Positions 12,396-25,020 of a DNA stretch of 64,000 nt are shown piece after piece. The position numbers were made by a program, and so were the translations under genes. The notes beneath the pieces were generated by a model. It ran no database searches and was not told where the DNA came from. It was given only the letters and a program-made list of their open reading frames with translations. Positions within the stretch are counted from its first letter, which is position 1, and every line of letters starts with the position of its first letter. Source of the stretch: Larix kaempferi (lineage: Eukaryota; Streptophyta; Pinopsida; Pinales; Pinaceae); NCBI GenBank assembly GCA_027924585.1, contig BSBM01000372.1, forward strand, positions 38,616,501-38,680,500, written 5' to 3'.

Positions 12396-12830
12396 TTCAC
12401 CTAGAGATTGATAAAAAAAATGCCCCAAGCATCATTAAAAACATCCAGGCTTTATAAACTTGCCCTAACAGTGAAATAATCCATCCAGCAATTATGAAAA
12501 CGCCCATCCAGCAATTATAAAAACACCCAGCTGAAAAATTCGCCCAAAGATGGATAAAAAACGCCCCAGGCATCATTAAAAACGTCCAGGCTTTATGAAC
12601 TTGACCTAACAGTGAAATAATCCATCCAGCAATTATGAAAACGCCCATCCAGCAATTATAAAAATTCCCAGCTGAGAAATTCGCCCAAAGATGGATAAAA
12701 AACGCCCCAGGCATCATTAAAAATGTCCAGGCTTTATAAACTTGCCCTAACAAGAAAATAATCCATCCAGCAATTATAAAAACGTCCAGCAGTGCAATAA
12801 TCCACCCTAGCATTCATAAAAAGGCTCAGG
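12396..12830. repeat. 141-bp tandem array, about three units
   Basis: The word 'catcattaaaaa' recurs at 12430, 12571 and 12712, with the text between repeating closely: 'ccaggcttta', 'ccatccagcaattat' twice per unit, then 'agctga(a/g)aaattcgccc'. The period is 141 bp, with a nested 21-22 bp sub-repeat. A more diverged half unit precedes it near 12340. Because 141 is a multiple of three, the minus strand stays open for 138 codons as a 47-residue hydrophobic repeat. I regard that frame as a by-product. Confidence 0.9.
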
Positions 12831-14390
12831 TAAGCAACTGGAAGGAGTTTACAACTCATTAATTTAATTAATTCGCCCAACAGTGTGTTTAAAATAGAGA
12901 TTCCCCTAGTTATCCAATGGAACGAAAACCAAATTAGCAACTATAATGACAGTTGCAACAGCCATAAAATGTCAGCCGTGGATCTCAAATTCATTTGTGA
13001 AATGGATGGAGGATATTTAGGAGCTGTCATATCATAAATTTAGATTTTAGATTTTAGGACAAAAAAAATTACAGCTTATTGATTTTTCATGATTTCAACC
13101 ATGTGTTCTTTAAGTGGGCTATGTAGTTCTCAATTTAGAGATCATAATTGATACTGCAAGCCTGTGTACAGGGCCGAGATCACGCTTAGTTGTAATCACC
13201 TATTCTTCTCCATGCCTCACCTGCTTCACCTACCTGGTACCTATTACCTTCTTTAGTTAAATGGGTTAATAATCCTTAGTTACTTGAAAACCTCCCTACT
13301 AAATTAATGTGTTATATATTGTTGCAGAGATTGACAACCACCTTTGACACGATAATCCTTAGTTACTTGAAAACCTAGTTGCAACCTCGTGGTACTGGGC
13401 TGTATCCTTTTCGTAATGCCTTTCCCCTTTGTAACTGCTTCAGAACCATGGCGGTGCCAAGCCAGCAACCTCAGACTGTTAATGAGGCTATGATTGTGGG
13501 CTGAGGGCCAGGAACACTATTCTTTTGTTTTCTTATAATTATATATTTCCACCCAAACAGGGTAATACAAAAGTGAGGGTGGCCGCCAAGGAAGTGGTAA
13601 TTTCACTAGTTAAAGTTTTATGTTGCCCTCCCAGCCAAGCACCTATTTGATATGATGCCTAGCCTACCTTACTTCCCAGGTTTACCTATCCCCATAGCTA
13701 ACAGCGAGTCTAGGCACAGATATAGATAGAGGGGTAGATAGTGGTTCATTCCCTACCTTGGTACCCCCTCGCTCAGAAGGGCACAAAAGAGATTAACTAG
13801 GTAAGTAAGACCCAAAATTGGCTAAAAGAGATTAACTAGAAAACATGATCTCTCTATGGCTAAAATTGGTAGATTGGTAGGTTATGGTGTGAAAAATCTA
13901 CAATCCTCATGTTTTCTAAGCATTGCATAACTATTGTACTATTAGTATTTAACATTCTTTGTTACATTCATCTCTTCACTGGGTTTCCTTTTAAGCATTT
14001 TGCCTTCCCCATTAATATTTCATTGGTTCTTCCACTATCCAATGCGAAAAACTGACTCAGTCACCCCTACATTCCCGGTGAGATCATTATTAGCATTATA
14101 CTATTATTTTACTTAGCATCATGTTTGCATATACTGAGATGTGTTAGGGATCTTGTTTGTTACAACTTGATAATATGATATAAAGGGGGTATTAAAAATG
14201 GGTTGATAAAAATGGATACCTACAATATCTGGTGAAACTAGGGGTTTTCTTAATTGGAAAGGTATATTGGGAGGGGGGTTCAACAATACAGTTTTAGGAG
14301 GCATTTTCCAATATTTAGTGAAATTAGGGATATTCTTTAATATCCCGTGAACGATCGTGCTATGTAACAAGTTCACTGAGTGAACCCCCC
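12831..14390. other. Unassigned DNA
   Basis: Only small direct repeats are visible: 'ataatccttagttacttgaaaacct' in shorter pieces at 13269 and 13352, and 'agagattaactag' at about 13789 and 13828. No coding region, LTR edge or primer site was recognised. Confidence 0.3.
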
Positions 14391-14540
14391 GTGGAAATGG
14401 TCTCTATCCGAAGAAATACTTCGCGTATGAATGGATTCCTCACAACACTTGTTGTATTATGTTGTATTCTGTGTATAAATTTTTGTACTTTAGTTGTTTT
14501 GAGCACACACTTATCTTCCTTGGCATTGTCACTATGGTAG

Positions 14541-14935
14541 ATGGCACAAGAAACCTTTAGATATGGTGGATATGTGGATGGCGCCAACCATAGTTCTCAG
14601 AACATTGCTTCCACTACATGGGTGATTTTCACACCTAATGATGAATTTTTAATTTCAAGAGGCATTTTTCTCGGATCTGCAACCAACAATAATGCAGAAT
14701 ATAGTGCAATCATTAAGTTTCTTGTCGATGCTACAACCCTTGGAATCCAATGAATCATTGTCAAACTGGACTCAGAATTAGTCGTATCTCATTTAAATGG
14801 TCAGTATCAGGATCAAAATCCTATGCTCTTTAGAAAGTTTCTAGAGTACGTCTTTTAGACTGTCAATTTGAGTTCATTGAATACACTCATGTTCCTATAA
14901 GTCCAAATAATTTGGCTAATTCCTTATCCAACTAC
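14541..14935 (+). pseudogene. RNase H-like domain fragment (aRNH type)
   Basis: The open part (14541-14750) reads YVDGANHSSQN..., then GIFLGSATNNNAEYSAIIKFL. The Asp-Gly start and the N-N-A-E-Y-x-A block are the first and second catalytic segments of the plant RNase H-like (RVT_3, 'aRNH') family carried by some Tat-group elements. After one stop the frame continues with VKLDSELVVSHLNGQYQ, which holds the third catalytic Asp. Downstream frames decay. No RT or integrase is adjacent, so it is an orphan domain. A host RNase H-like gene is less likely given the surrounding element D tail. Confidence 0.75.
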
Positions 14936-15899
14936 ATACTTGATTGGCATCTAAGTCATTAACATCATTCTGAAAAAAAATCAAGCATGTATATTATTCA
15001 TGGTAATTTAATTGAACATATCATTTAAGGACATAAGTAAAAGATGAAATAACTAGCTTGCATCATAAACCAAAAAGTGTATTGAGGTTCTAGACATTTT
15101 GGATAGTAACTTTTCACACATAAAAAATAATACTGTAAATTGTTTTCTCTTTTTGTTTCTTTTTCTTCAATATAAAACCCCAAAAATTTCATAAAAACAA
15201 TGAAAATATTTGGAAACTTCAAAAAACATGTGAAACTATTTCAAATTTCCTGGTCTGGCATGAAGACTCACCTACAACTGGCATATCACTGAATAATGGT
15301 TCACATATTCTAGAAATCCATGGTGAAAAGAGATGCTTTCTCTCATCCATTGGATACACCTACAAGGAATATGGTAAAAAATGAGCGTTTTACTTATTTT
15401 TTATTCATACATGTATAACCATATCCTTTTGAATGATATGATGATGCATAATTATTCATTTTTTGGCTGTCTTTTTTATATATTAAATGCACATTTGAAA
15501 TGGTTTCTTACTAAACAATTGGTTAGTGAAATGGTTTTGATCACAGGACTTGGAGACTTTGACAGTTCAAACTATTTGATTCAGGTAGTTGGAGATAGAA
15601 CATGATTCATGGCGATTTATGATTTTGGAATTTTTCACAAGACTCAGTATGGATTAAACATCATTGACCCATTCTACTTGGCCATTATACCAAATTGGAT
15701 AAACTCACTTACATGATATTATTTCACCATCCAACGACACATAATCCTGCTTCAAATAGCCTACCCATGGAGGGAACATCTGTAAGAGTGTGCACAACTA
15801 TCTCAACCCTTGTTTTAAATATGGATCCTTTCCTTGGCATGACCCATGCCCTTGAAATATAGGATTACACCCATGCAACACTCTTTCCCTCCCATGTAC
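14936..15899 (+). other. Element D tail
   Basis: Non-coding. 15758-15899 is clearly homologous to 41115-41250 in element C (shared 'cccatgga.g.aacatct.taagagtgt' block in pieces and 'actatctcaaccc'). The homology stops exactly where E begins. Confidence 0.6.
15895..15899 (+). repeat. TSD tgtac (left) of insertion E
   Basis: tgtac here and tgtac at 20370-20374 flank E. Confidence 0.8.
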
Positions 15900-18800
15900 T
15901 GTCAAAAGCCGAAATTTCTGAAAAATTTAAAAATTTTATTTGTAACAATAAATGTTAACTAGGTAGTATTTCTGATATTGTTTTAATTTAAATAACTAAC
16001 ATAATCTGTTTAAAGACTCTGTCTTCCTAAAAACTTTGATTTCAGTGATTGTAATTAATGACTGTTTTATTTTGAACCGCAAGGGAAGAGCTAGTCGTAG
16101 TTGACTGGCTTACTTAGCTTACGAGCTAATGAATATGTCGTCTTTTGTTTCTCAGGTGCGCCAGTGAAGTAAGGATCACTGTATGTTAAACTTGGTGAGC
16201 ATCAATACTCCATGTACTTTAAAACTTAATGATCGTCATGATATTTCTTATTCAGCTAGTATCGTCAGGTGTTACGAAGATTTACATTGTCTTAGTTATA
16301 ATTATGTTTTTATGATTATTATGCTATGTTACTGCTGTAACTAACAATGAAACAATTGTTATATCATAATTATTGGCTGTATCAAGTGTCTTTGCATCAT
16401 GTGACCTGTTGTCAATTTAATACCAGTAACTACTGTTTTGTTCGTGCATTGATAATGCGAGTTGAGAAGGTGATGCCTCTAGCGTTGTTTCAATTATAAT
16501 CCTATGCATCGAAGTCCAATGTCTACTTAGAGTTTAACTTATGTTACCTGACTGTGCCTTGATTTTAACTACCTTACGATGTGAACCTGTAGATGAAACT
16601 CTATTTCAACATCTTAATAATAGATGTTTATTATTCAAATTGTTACTGTTAACAATAGTATTGGTAGCAAATCTGATGATAGTATATAATGGCAATGTAC
16701 ATATTGTCATAAAGACTTGGTAACATTTCAAGTATTAAATAATGAGGCATTTTCATTTGAAGGTTGACTACCTTAGTACTTATATGAACATAGAAATGTA
16801 ATATGCCCATAATCTATGGCTTGGTTTTAATTTATATATATAATATAATGATTGTGCAATAATCATAATATTCCCATACATTGGCAAACTTTATATTCAA
16901 TATAGTGTTATGGTTGTATTTATCATACTAGGCCATAGAGAAACTCTAGGGTTGAAGTTGACCACTACCTTGTGTAATGTGACATGCTAATGACATTAAC
17001 CTATGCCCTGGTTTCATTGTAAATGTGCATTATCTTGATTTTGTCATAGTCCTAATGTTTTTCCCATACCATGGATAAGATTTATAACCAATAATATGTT
17101 AAGGTATTATCCACCATATTAAGTTATTGAACTATCCAAATTTGATGTTGACTAACCCTTATTTATATCATTGTAGGGTTATACATCTCATGTGCTTGGA
17201 ATTATCAACGGTTCGGTTGTTAAGGCATGCACTATATGCCAAATGATTGTATTTCATATTATAATTCCATACGTTGGAGTTTGACTTGTATCCACGCAAT
17301 GATTTTTGCAATCGATGAATAATGATTTGGTTGGCAATGGAACTATATGGTCTCGACCCATATTACGTTGATTTATTTGAATGCTACGTGGTTAACTCTC
17401 CTCCACGCAGTTGGTGATATATAATCTGTTATTGAAAACCCTACCAAGTTATTGTAGTTGCCTTCGGGCTCGGGTCCTAAGGATGGAACCCTCCATGTAT
17501 GAGTTTCGTAGTGAGGCACTGTAACAGGGTGCAACGTGTTGTGGTTCTGGTCTCGTGGTTTCATTCTGTAGTAGATTAAGTACTCGGCTCTGGTGATATC
17601 ATCTGCTACTGTTTCTTCATTTAGTGGTCTCGTTGTTTCATCCTTTGTTAAGTCCCCGATATTTACAGTCCATCGCTTGTGCTGTGTGGATATGGGACAG
17701 GGTTTTGCTATTGTTTTTAATGTTATGAGAGGATTGATGCACTGGGTTTTTGGATGTGCTTCTTGACTGGTTCTATACCAGCGTGAGGGTTTCGTCTGCA
17801 AGGGTTGTCTGTCGCGGCTGTCATTAGAAAAGTTATGAGGGTGTGCTTTGCTCCTTCAACCGATGAGGGTGATGGGGTTTCGGTGCCTGCTTCCACTGGT
17901 GGCTTCCAGATTATCCACGGCTACATTGCTCAGGTAATGAATAACCGTATTTTCACGATTTCTATTTTGCAAGCAGGTGTAGATTTTCCTATTATTTAAA
18001 TTCTCGGCCTCAACAGTGTATTAACATCTCTCTGCATTGAATGTGCAGGTCACGCGGCTCTGAAGGTGTACAGGGTTCTATCTTCAACGCTCTCATCCGG
18101 GTAAGCCTGGTTATCCACGGCTGTCTCTTCCTTTGCTGGTTTAAGTGTTTAGGGTTGTGTCAAGGAGAAAACTCCTGTGTAGTGAGGTCGTTTGACGACT
18201 TGATGTTAATAGGTACAGTCATGTGTATGGAGTTGTTCTGTTTGAATTAAAAGGGGTTGAACCCTGTTTTGTTTATGGAGAGCCATTCACGGCCAAGACT
18301 TATGAGGCCAGGGTTTCGGTTATTGTACTTTGTATTGGCTGAGCATGGGGTTCTAACCTCGCTGTATGAGATTTAAGCTTCATATAATACTGGGCCTGAT
18401 ATGGCCGTGTTTCATTTTCGTGTTTTGTTAAAATATTACAATGTTTTTAAAAAGTATGGATAGATGTATTCTTCGGTACCTGCAATGGATGATAACTCTG
18501 TTTAATGAAACCCTATAATTGTTTTCTGCGTTTTACTTTGATTTGAAATGTTAAATAAAAGATGGTGAAAGTTTATCAACTGTGACTGCAACAGTTAATA
18601 GCATAGGGTTATTCTGGCAAATTGGGGTTTTGTTTCGTGTTCACTGCATATGTATGGTATTGTTAACTCGATAGCAACTGGGAATGAATTATAACAAATG
18701 TTTATTTTGATTCTTGTATAGTTATTATATGGAACTGTGGGTAGAATAATATATACATAGAAACTAAATATAAAGAACCGTAGGTTCTGTCTACCATATA

Positions 18801-20369
18801 AGGCATTCTTTCATTTGTTTTCAGTTTGTAGAAGGAATAATGTAAAGCTACGGCTGTGTAGAGTTTGTGGACTACTCCCAGGGAGACATTTATACTGAAT
18901 AAATATTATTACTGTGTATAATTTAAAATGGTTTGTAACAACCAATGATGGTTACGTTCGTCGACAGTTTCTCTGTTGTATTAATACGTTTGTTTTATTT
19001 TAAACTACTCTATTAATTCTATTATAATAAGCATGGCTAATGTATTATAATACTAGGTTGCAGAAAATAATAATCTACAGTTTCTATGTGTTTGTGTTTG
19101 ACTACTGTGTAGATAATTAAGATTATGTGGAAGCTGGTAACAATGAAATATTGTTACAGTCACCCCTTTAGTCAATCGATAGCTGTAACACCTGTTCTGA
19201 GTATAAACAATATATTAGGATGAGTTTTGTTTATCTGTTAACTCGATATAAGAATGACCTGAAACTAAAGTTGACTGCAATATGCAATACATATATATAT
19301 ACAAGCAGATTATTTTGATAGGAAATATCTCCAGGGAAAAACTAAGGTTTTTCTATATTTGTTCTTATGATTGTTAATAGCTATAAATCTGGAATATCTA
19401 CTGTTTAACATTTCTGTCTATTATTTAACTAATAATAAGAATTCTAGAATATGCATAAACATGGTATTTGTTAACTGTAACAGTAACAACTAGGTTCTGT
19501 ATAAGATAAATACTCCATTTAAATAAAAATAGGAATTTTCTACAACATCTGCATTCTGAAATTTATACTAAAAGAAAGTACAGAGACTGATTTACTGAAG
19601 TTGAAAATAGTCAAAACATAGCTGTGCTAGACTATCTCATATGAAACTAAATTAAACCAACAACAGGAAGAGTGACAGAACCTGTAACTATGGTAGACAA
19701 TAACAGCAATGGGAGGCTGTTCCTCCCTACCAATTCCTGGAGAGTGCCCAGACAGCACTTCTCAGGACCCCCGAGCTTGCTCTGGTCTAACTGGCTGGAA
19801 TCTAAGTACGGCCAATAATTCCCTCAGCCAAAACAGCTATACTGGAACCAAGTTACTGCAACTTCCTGCTCAAAACACTTCCTTACTATTTTCCCACTTC
19901 CTCAATGGGACTTCTGAATAGCATTCACCTGAATGTATTCTCCCTCTAGAACAATTGCTGAACCCCCAGCTCAGTTCATTGAGTAGTATTTAAAAGATTG
20001 CCTAGGTCTTAGTTGGGCTAACTGTCATTAATGAGCCACCTGCTCAGATTCCACTTTCTTGGGGAATCATGACCCCAAAATATAGGGAAGTTGCCACCTG
20101 CAACTCAGGAAGTGTTTGAGGATGCTGCCACTTGTCTTTTGTCCTTCCACCTAATTCCATCCACCAGTTAGACCAGTAACCTCTTTTAACAGCTCTCCCA
20201 TGCTGTTGTCTCCATAATTTATTTATTAATAATAATTATTCAGAATTTACATTCCATTTCTGGAGACTCTGCTGAGTCATCCCTTCCTACTTAGCATTAA
20301 ATTTAACATAATGTTCTCAGGAAATATTAAAATAATTACATTATTTTAATAAAATTGGGGTATGTGACA
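15900..20369. mobile_element. Insertion E: 4470-bp TG...CA-bounded element, probably a giant solo LTR
   Basis: E begins TGTCAAAAGCC and ends GGGGTATGTGACA, giving TGTCA/TGACA inverted ends and perfect 5-bp TSDs (tgtac). Removing E and one TSD restores the homology of D to C: the left flank 'ccatgtac' joins 'tataacat', matching 'aatgtatcatagcat' at 41245-41260. No internal copy of the start motif, no primer site and no retroelement protein were found, so a solo LTR is the simplest reading; a non-autonomous element is possible. Short splice-like segments lie at 17805-18100. Strand is unknown. Confidence 0.7.
17805..18100 (+). other. Splice-like segments inside E (weak)
   Basis: An ATG at 17805 opens a frame whose end at 17934 is CAG|GTAATG. 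A TGTGCAG|GTCACG acceptor-like site lies at 18048, and the following 51-bp segment ends CGG|GTAAGC. This looks like two small exons around a 113-bp intron, but the peptides (start SVAAVIRKVM) match no family I know, and the phrase 'ttatccacggct' occurs on both sides of the putative intron, as in repeat DNA. Confidence 0.2.
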
Positions 20370-20382
20370 TGTACTATAACAT
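20370..20382 (+). other. 13-nt remnant of D between E and C, including TSDs
   Basis: It holds the right TSD of E (tgtac) and the left TSD of C (aacat, 20378-20382); the partner at 43273-43277 is agcat, one mismatch. Confidence 0.65.
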
Positions 20383-21127
20383 TGTTAACAATCAAATTAA
20401 CACCCTTAACAAAGTGAGGGGAAGAAGCATATTTTACTATGCACCCGCAACATGAAGACAAAAGAAAATTACACAAGAGAACAAGTCCTCTCTTATCTAA
20501 TCACTACATCCACAATCATAAATATTGAGTGAAGAAAGAGGTAGCATAAGAAGACAAGGTTCAGTGATTAAACTACTCATTAAAGGCTCAAATCTAAGCT
20601 CCACCAGTCAAATAACGAGAAGAAATGCACAAAAGTGCATTAATTGTACTTAAATATGCTAAAGTTGTGAAAAAATACTAAAAGACTATGGCAAGTGGGT
20701 TTTTGAGCAAAAATAATCAAAAAACAAGAAAAGGGATAATCCCACACTGAAAAGAGAAACTTGAGATCCCATTTCCCAATTCTATACAACAAAGGCATTT
20801 GGGGCATGGTAAGAGGAGGCAAAAGGAAGCGAAAAGGAATGCCAAAGAGATTTGGAGGATTGGAAAGCTTGGAATCTTCATCAAAGGAAAGGGTGGAGAA
20901 AGGAAATCTCATGGAAAAGGAGAAAGGATGCACATCAAGCTAGATTTCAAGTATGTATCTTCTTCTTTAGCTTAATATGAAACAATTCAATTCTCTTCTA
21001 GTTCATGATTTTAAATATGTTAGAGGCTGATAAATTAGTGTGGATTTCTGACATTGAAGATTCACCTACTTAATAGTAATATATATGTTTTAAAGTATAT
21101 ATAACACTACCTTGAAAGCTATTATCA
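20383..21127 (+). repeat. 5' LTR of element C
   Basis: Collinear with 42522-43272 over its full length; homology stops at ATTATCA (21121-21127), immediately before the primer site. A purine-rich block near 20820-20930 may hold promoter elements, but no clear TATA box was assigned. Confidence 0.85.
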
Positions 21128-21129
21128 GA

Positions 21130-21147
21130 TTGGCGACCTTACTAGTT
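21130..21147 (+). other. Primer binding site, tRNA-Arg type, degenerate
   Basis: Two bases after the LTR the sequence reads TGGCGACCTTACTAGTTG. The common plant Tat-group site begins TGGCGACTCC and continues with a G-rich stretch; the first seven bases are identical and the rest is a diverged match. Confidence 0.55.
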
Positions 21148-21179
21148 GATTTTTCTTGAAAATTTCTGATTTTTCTTGC

Positions 21180-21560
21180 AAATTTCTTCATTTTTGGTGT
21201 TTTAACCTTTCATATATACTCCATATTTTCCTTAATATCCCTTTAAGAACATATGTTTCAGTTTTATAGGCTCAAAACCGGCCTATATCCACTCCTACAC
21301 TACCAAAAACTTCAAAGATGAAGCTAGATTTCAGCCTCCTTTGATAGAGAGTGCATTGAAGGTTTTTTCTTGAAACTTTATTCATATTTGGTGTTCTAAA
21401 CTTTCAGATCTACTCTAAGAATGCCTTAATATCCATTCAATAACCTATTATATGGTTTATAGGCTCAAAACCATCTTAGATCCACTCCTACACTCTCAAA
21501 AACTTCAAAGATGAAGCTAGATCTCGCCCTCCTTTGCTAGAGAGTGCATTGAAGGTTTTT
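21180..21560. repeat. Two-copy repeat of about 190 bp
   Basis: The words 'tataggctcaaaacc', 'tccactcctacact' and 'aaaacttcaaagatgaagct' occur near 21265-21325 and again near 21458-21520, with 'gagagtgcattgaaggtttt' closing both units. Confidence 0.8.
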
Positions 21561-22774
21561 CCTGAGATTTGTGCCCAATTCTTTCCTCTTTCCTCTGTTT
21601 TGCTAATATTTTCTTATTGTATGGGATTAGGACTCCTTGATATCAGAGTGCAAAACTCATTTTGATCCTCCTTAGCCAAATATTTGGGATATTTTCAAAC
21701 TTTTGTAAGCTTCAAAGCCTCGTTTCAGGTTTGCATGAATTATGAACTAGTTTTGAGATCTCTTTGTTTGGGCGTTGTTTGGTGCCTATATTTTTGCATT
21801 TGAATACCTTATTAAGGATTATAAATATTTTAATATCAGTTTATAACTAAATTTGAAATTTTTTGAAGAGTTTGGGTTAAGATCTTTAGATTGGCAATTC
21901 TCCTCCCAAAACCACTAAAAAAAGCCCAAATTGTCATTTCTTTCCAAATTTTATTTAAATTGGTGTTATATCCACTTGCTTAAAGACACATTTTTCTGTT
22001 AGGTCCCTAATTGGATAGGATTGGGACTGATCTTTGAAATAATTTTTACTCCTTTCATAATTTGTAAATAACAAAAATAAAAAAAATAAAAACATGAAAA
22101 AGAACCTTGAAAAGAGACCTAGTTTTGAATTTTCACTGTTTTAGGGAAGCTTTGAGGATTTATTTTTGTACTTGCAGAAATTTACAAAGATTTTAAAACT
22201 TATTAGTATAATTTTGCCAGTATTTGAGGAAAAATTGGGAAGGTTTGAGCTCCTTAGATTTGGAATATATTACCAAAAACCTCCAAAAATGGCCCAAATT
22301 GACATTTATTTCAAAATTTTCTTAAATGTGTGGTAGATTCATTTGCTTCAAGTTATATGTTGTTGTTGGATCCCTGATTTCATAATATTAGGACTGATAT
22401 CTAAAAGAAAAATTTATTCATTTAAGATTTTGCAAGTCACAAAAATTGAAGAAATATCAATATTTGTTCAAATAACCTTAAGACCCTTTAACTGTTGAAT
22501 CTCATGCACTTTATTATTTGAAACATCACAACAAATATCAGTCATAACATTTGAAAAGATCATTTAAAAAAATTTCCCAAATACTTTTGCATTGAAAAAA
22601 AACACTTCAACATTACACTTTGAGACATTTTGAAAACAATTTCCCTCCAAAACCGAATACAAACTTTAATTAGTTCAATTTTGTTTTGGATCTACAATAT
22701 TTTCATTATATTTATGCACAATTAGAGAACATTGTAGTGTCATATCTTGATTTTATTGTGATAAGTTGTGTCTG

Positions 22775-23165
22775 AGCCAACGTATCCTCTTTGCTTGCAC
22801 TTTCGGGTGGCCCTACAAATGAGAAAGTTGATCTCAAGTGTAATTGTAATATAGGATTTGATTTTTCAAGCATTGTTCTTTTGAGCCACCGTATCCTCTT
22901 CACTTGGGCTTTCGAGTGATATTGTGAACAAGAAAGTGGATCTCTAGTGTAATAGAGTAGATTTCAATTTTCGCATACATTTCTCAAGCTACCATATCGT
23001 CTTTGCTTTCACTTTCGAGTGGCCCTGCAAATGATAAAGTAGATCTCAAGTGTAATAGTCTAGAATTTAATTCATAAACATTTCAAAGGGCTCTGCATAT
23101 CCTCTTTGATTGCACTTTCGGGTGGCCCTACAAATGAGAAACATAGATCACTCGTGTAATATAAT
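22775..23165. repeat. Four-copy diverged tandem repeat, about 105 bp
   Basis: Units start at about 22775, 22884, 22987 and 23091 with a 'gcc.cgtatcctctttgc' type word, then 'cactttcgggtggccct', 'caaatgagaaag' and 'tctcaagtgtaat'. Divergence between units is high, so the array is old. Confidence 0.85.
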
Positions 23166-25020
23166 TAGATTCACTTTCACTGAGATATTTGTTTGGTTTA
23201 AATTGATTTTTGAAATTTAGTTATTATCCATATTTCAGAAGAATTGTTCTTAAATATCAGAAATCTACCAAATAATTTTGCATGTTTGAAAGGCACACAT
23301 GAACCTCTAACCTTTCATTAGTTTAGAACATTCATCGAATTGAAAGGTAGAGTAGTGAGCATATTGCATTGTTTGGTTCATATTTTTTGATTTAACACAC
23401 CACCAGTTTCACATCCACTCCTGAAACTAAGCAAACTACCCTTAATAATGGTGCTTAATCTAAAAATAGCCAAGATTTGATTTTTCATATGACCAATATG
23501 TTGGAACATTTAAAAAACCCACTATGTCATTCTAGACTTAGGATAAAATTAATTAATCATTTATGATTAATTTCCCAAGTTTTGACTAGGTAGAATAGGC
23601 CATTTTTGTCTTTTAGTGGACCACATGCTATCCTCATTCACAAAAATGAATTTGGATAGATTCTAGATAAGATTTCCTTGGATTCTCTCTGATTTTATTC
23701 CATTCCTGAATTAGAAAGACACCATCCAGCTTTAGTTAGCCTTGTCCTGTTTTTTCTGCTTTCTAGTGGAAAAGATAAAGCTAGTTTACTTTGAATCTTT
23801 TTCCACTTGACCAATTCGACCTCCACATCATATCTACCTTCTAAATCCATCATTACATTCCATTTACCTCACTCATGAGCTACCATACCATACTTGCCAA
23901 ATTCGTGAGCCTCTAGCACAGTTTTGGAAACTGCTTTTTCCACCTAGGTTTTTTTTGTCTTTTCTAAGCCTTTTCTTTTTTCTCTTTCCATATTGCTTCA
24001 AAGCAATTCAATTTTACCATGGAGGATGTGTTATATATTGTTACAATATCAATGAATAATATATAGAGTGTTTTCCATAATTTATTCTCTCTATTATTCT
24101 TCTCTCATTGTCTAAAATATTCCATGGTGAAATTGTCTTATGAATCTAGTTCCTCATAATTGAAAATATCACACAACAAGGTTAGGTTAGTTCCCTGGAT
24201 TAGGTTTGGAGAGTTAACACTCCCGAGCTGCAAAATTTTTGAAACTAGCATTGATTACTGAGAGTTTAAATCCATTAGTAGCAAAAAACACTTGTCCGTA
24301 AAGCGCTTCTAACACATGCATTAAGCACGAGGTAAATATGGATAAGTAAGGGTGGTTCCCCCCTCTTTCTTATTTAGTGGGACATGAGCTCATCATAGAA
24401 TTTTATGTGAAGTGATAAGTCCTCGGGGTGAAATCACTTTTCTAGAATACCTGGTTATGAGAGTTGTCCTCGACTTACAAATGTTCCTCCTGACCGTCAA
24501 TTGTGAAGTGGTAACCTTAGTTGTTATTCCTAGGATATAACAGAGGCTATTGTAAGTGGAGTACACTTGCAATAACTGAGATGACCTTTGGAACTTTTAT
24601 TACTCAGGAAGGTGATTGGTCAGGAACCAACACTTGCACCCCTAAAGATTAAAGTTTATTATAATTGTTTCTCACACCTTCGCTGCTAGCAATTGTTTGA
24701 GGCTTGATATCCCTTAGTAGCTACTAGTTTCGAAAGGCCCCCTAATCCATCTTTTCACTGAAATTCAGTTCTTTGGAAAAGTAGACCGCTTGCTTGGATC
24801 TATAGGACTTTTTACTATGTGGAAACTTTTTCTTTCATTGAGTTTATATTGCCTTAGGATTATTTGATTAAGAATATAATTTTAAACACATCCTTTTATC
24901 GAATTCTTAGAAGTGGATACTCTCCCAATCCCCCAGTCACGATGGTAGTGAGGCGAGTCACTACAAATTGAAGGCCCTTCTACATTGTAGAGACAAATAC
25001 AAAAACCACATCCTAGTGAC

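Larger units (their letters stand above)
21148..25020 (+). other. Long non-coding leader of element C
   Basis: 3.9 kb between the primer site and gag without recognisable coding sequence. It contains a two-copy repeat (about 21180-21560) and a four-copy 105-bp array (22775-23165). Tat/Ogre-group elements often carry long regions or an extra ORF here; no ORF survives in this copy. Confidence 0.5.

Noticed and set aside
12397-12813. 138-codon hydrophobic minus-strand frame
   Set aside because: It is the direct result of a 141-bp tandem repeat with a period divisible by three; no start context, domain or homology supports a gene.
17373-17801. 142-codon minus-strand frame in E
   Set aside because: No domain, no homologue recognised, and the opposite strand shows the splice-like signals; likely chance.
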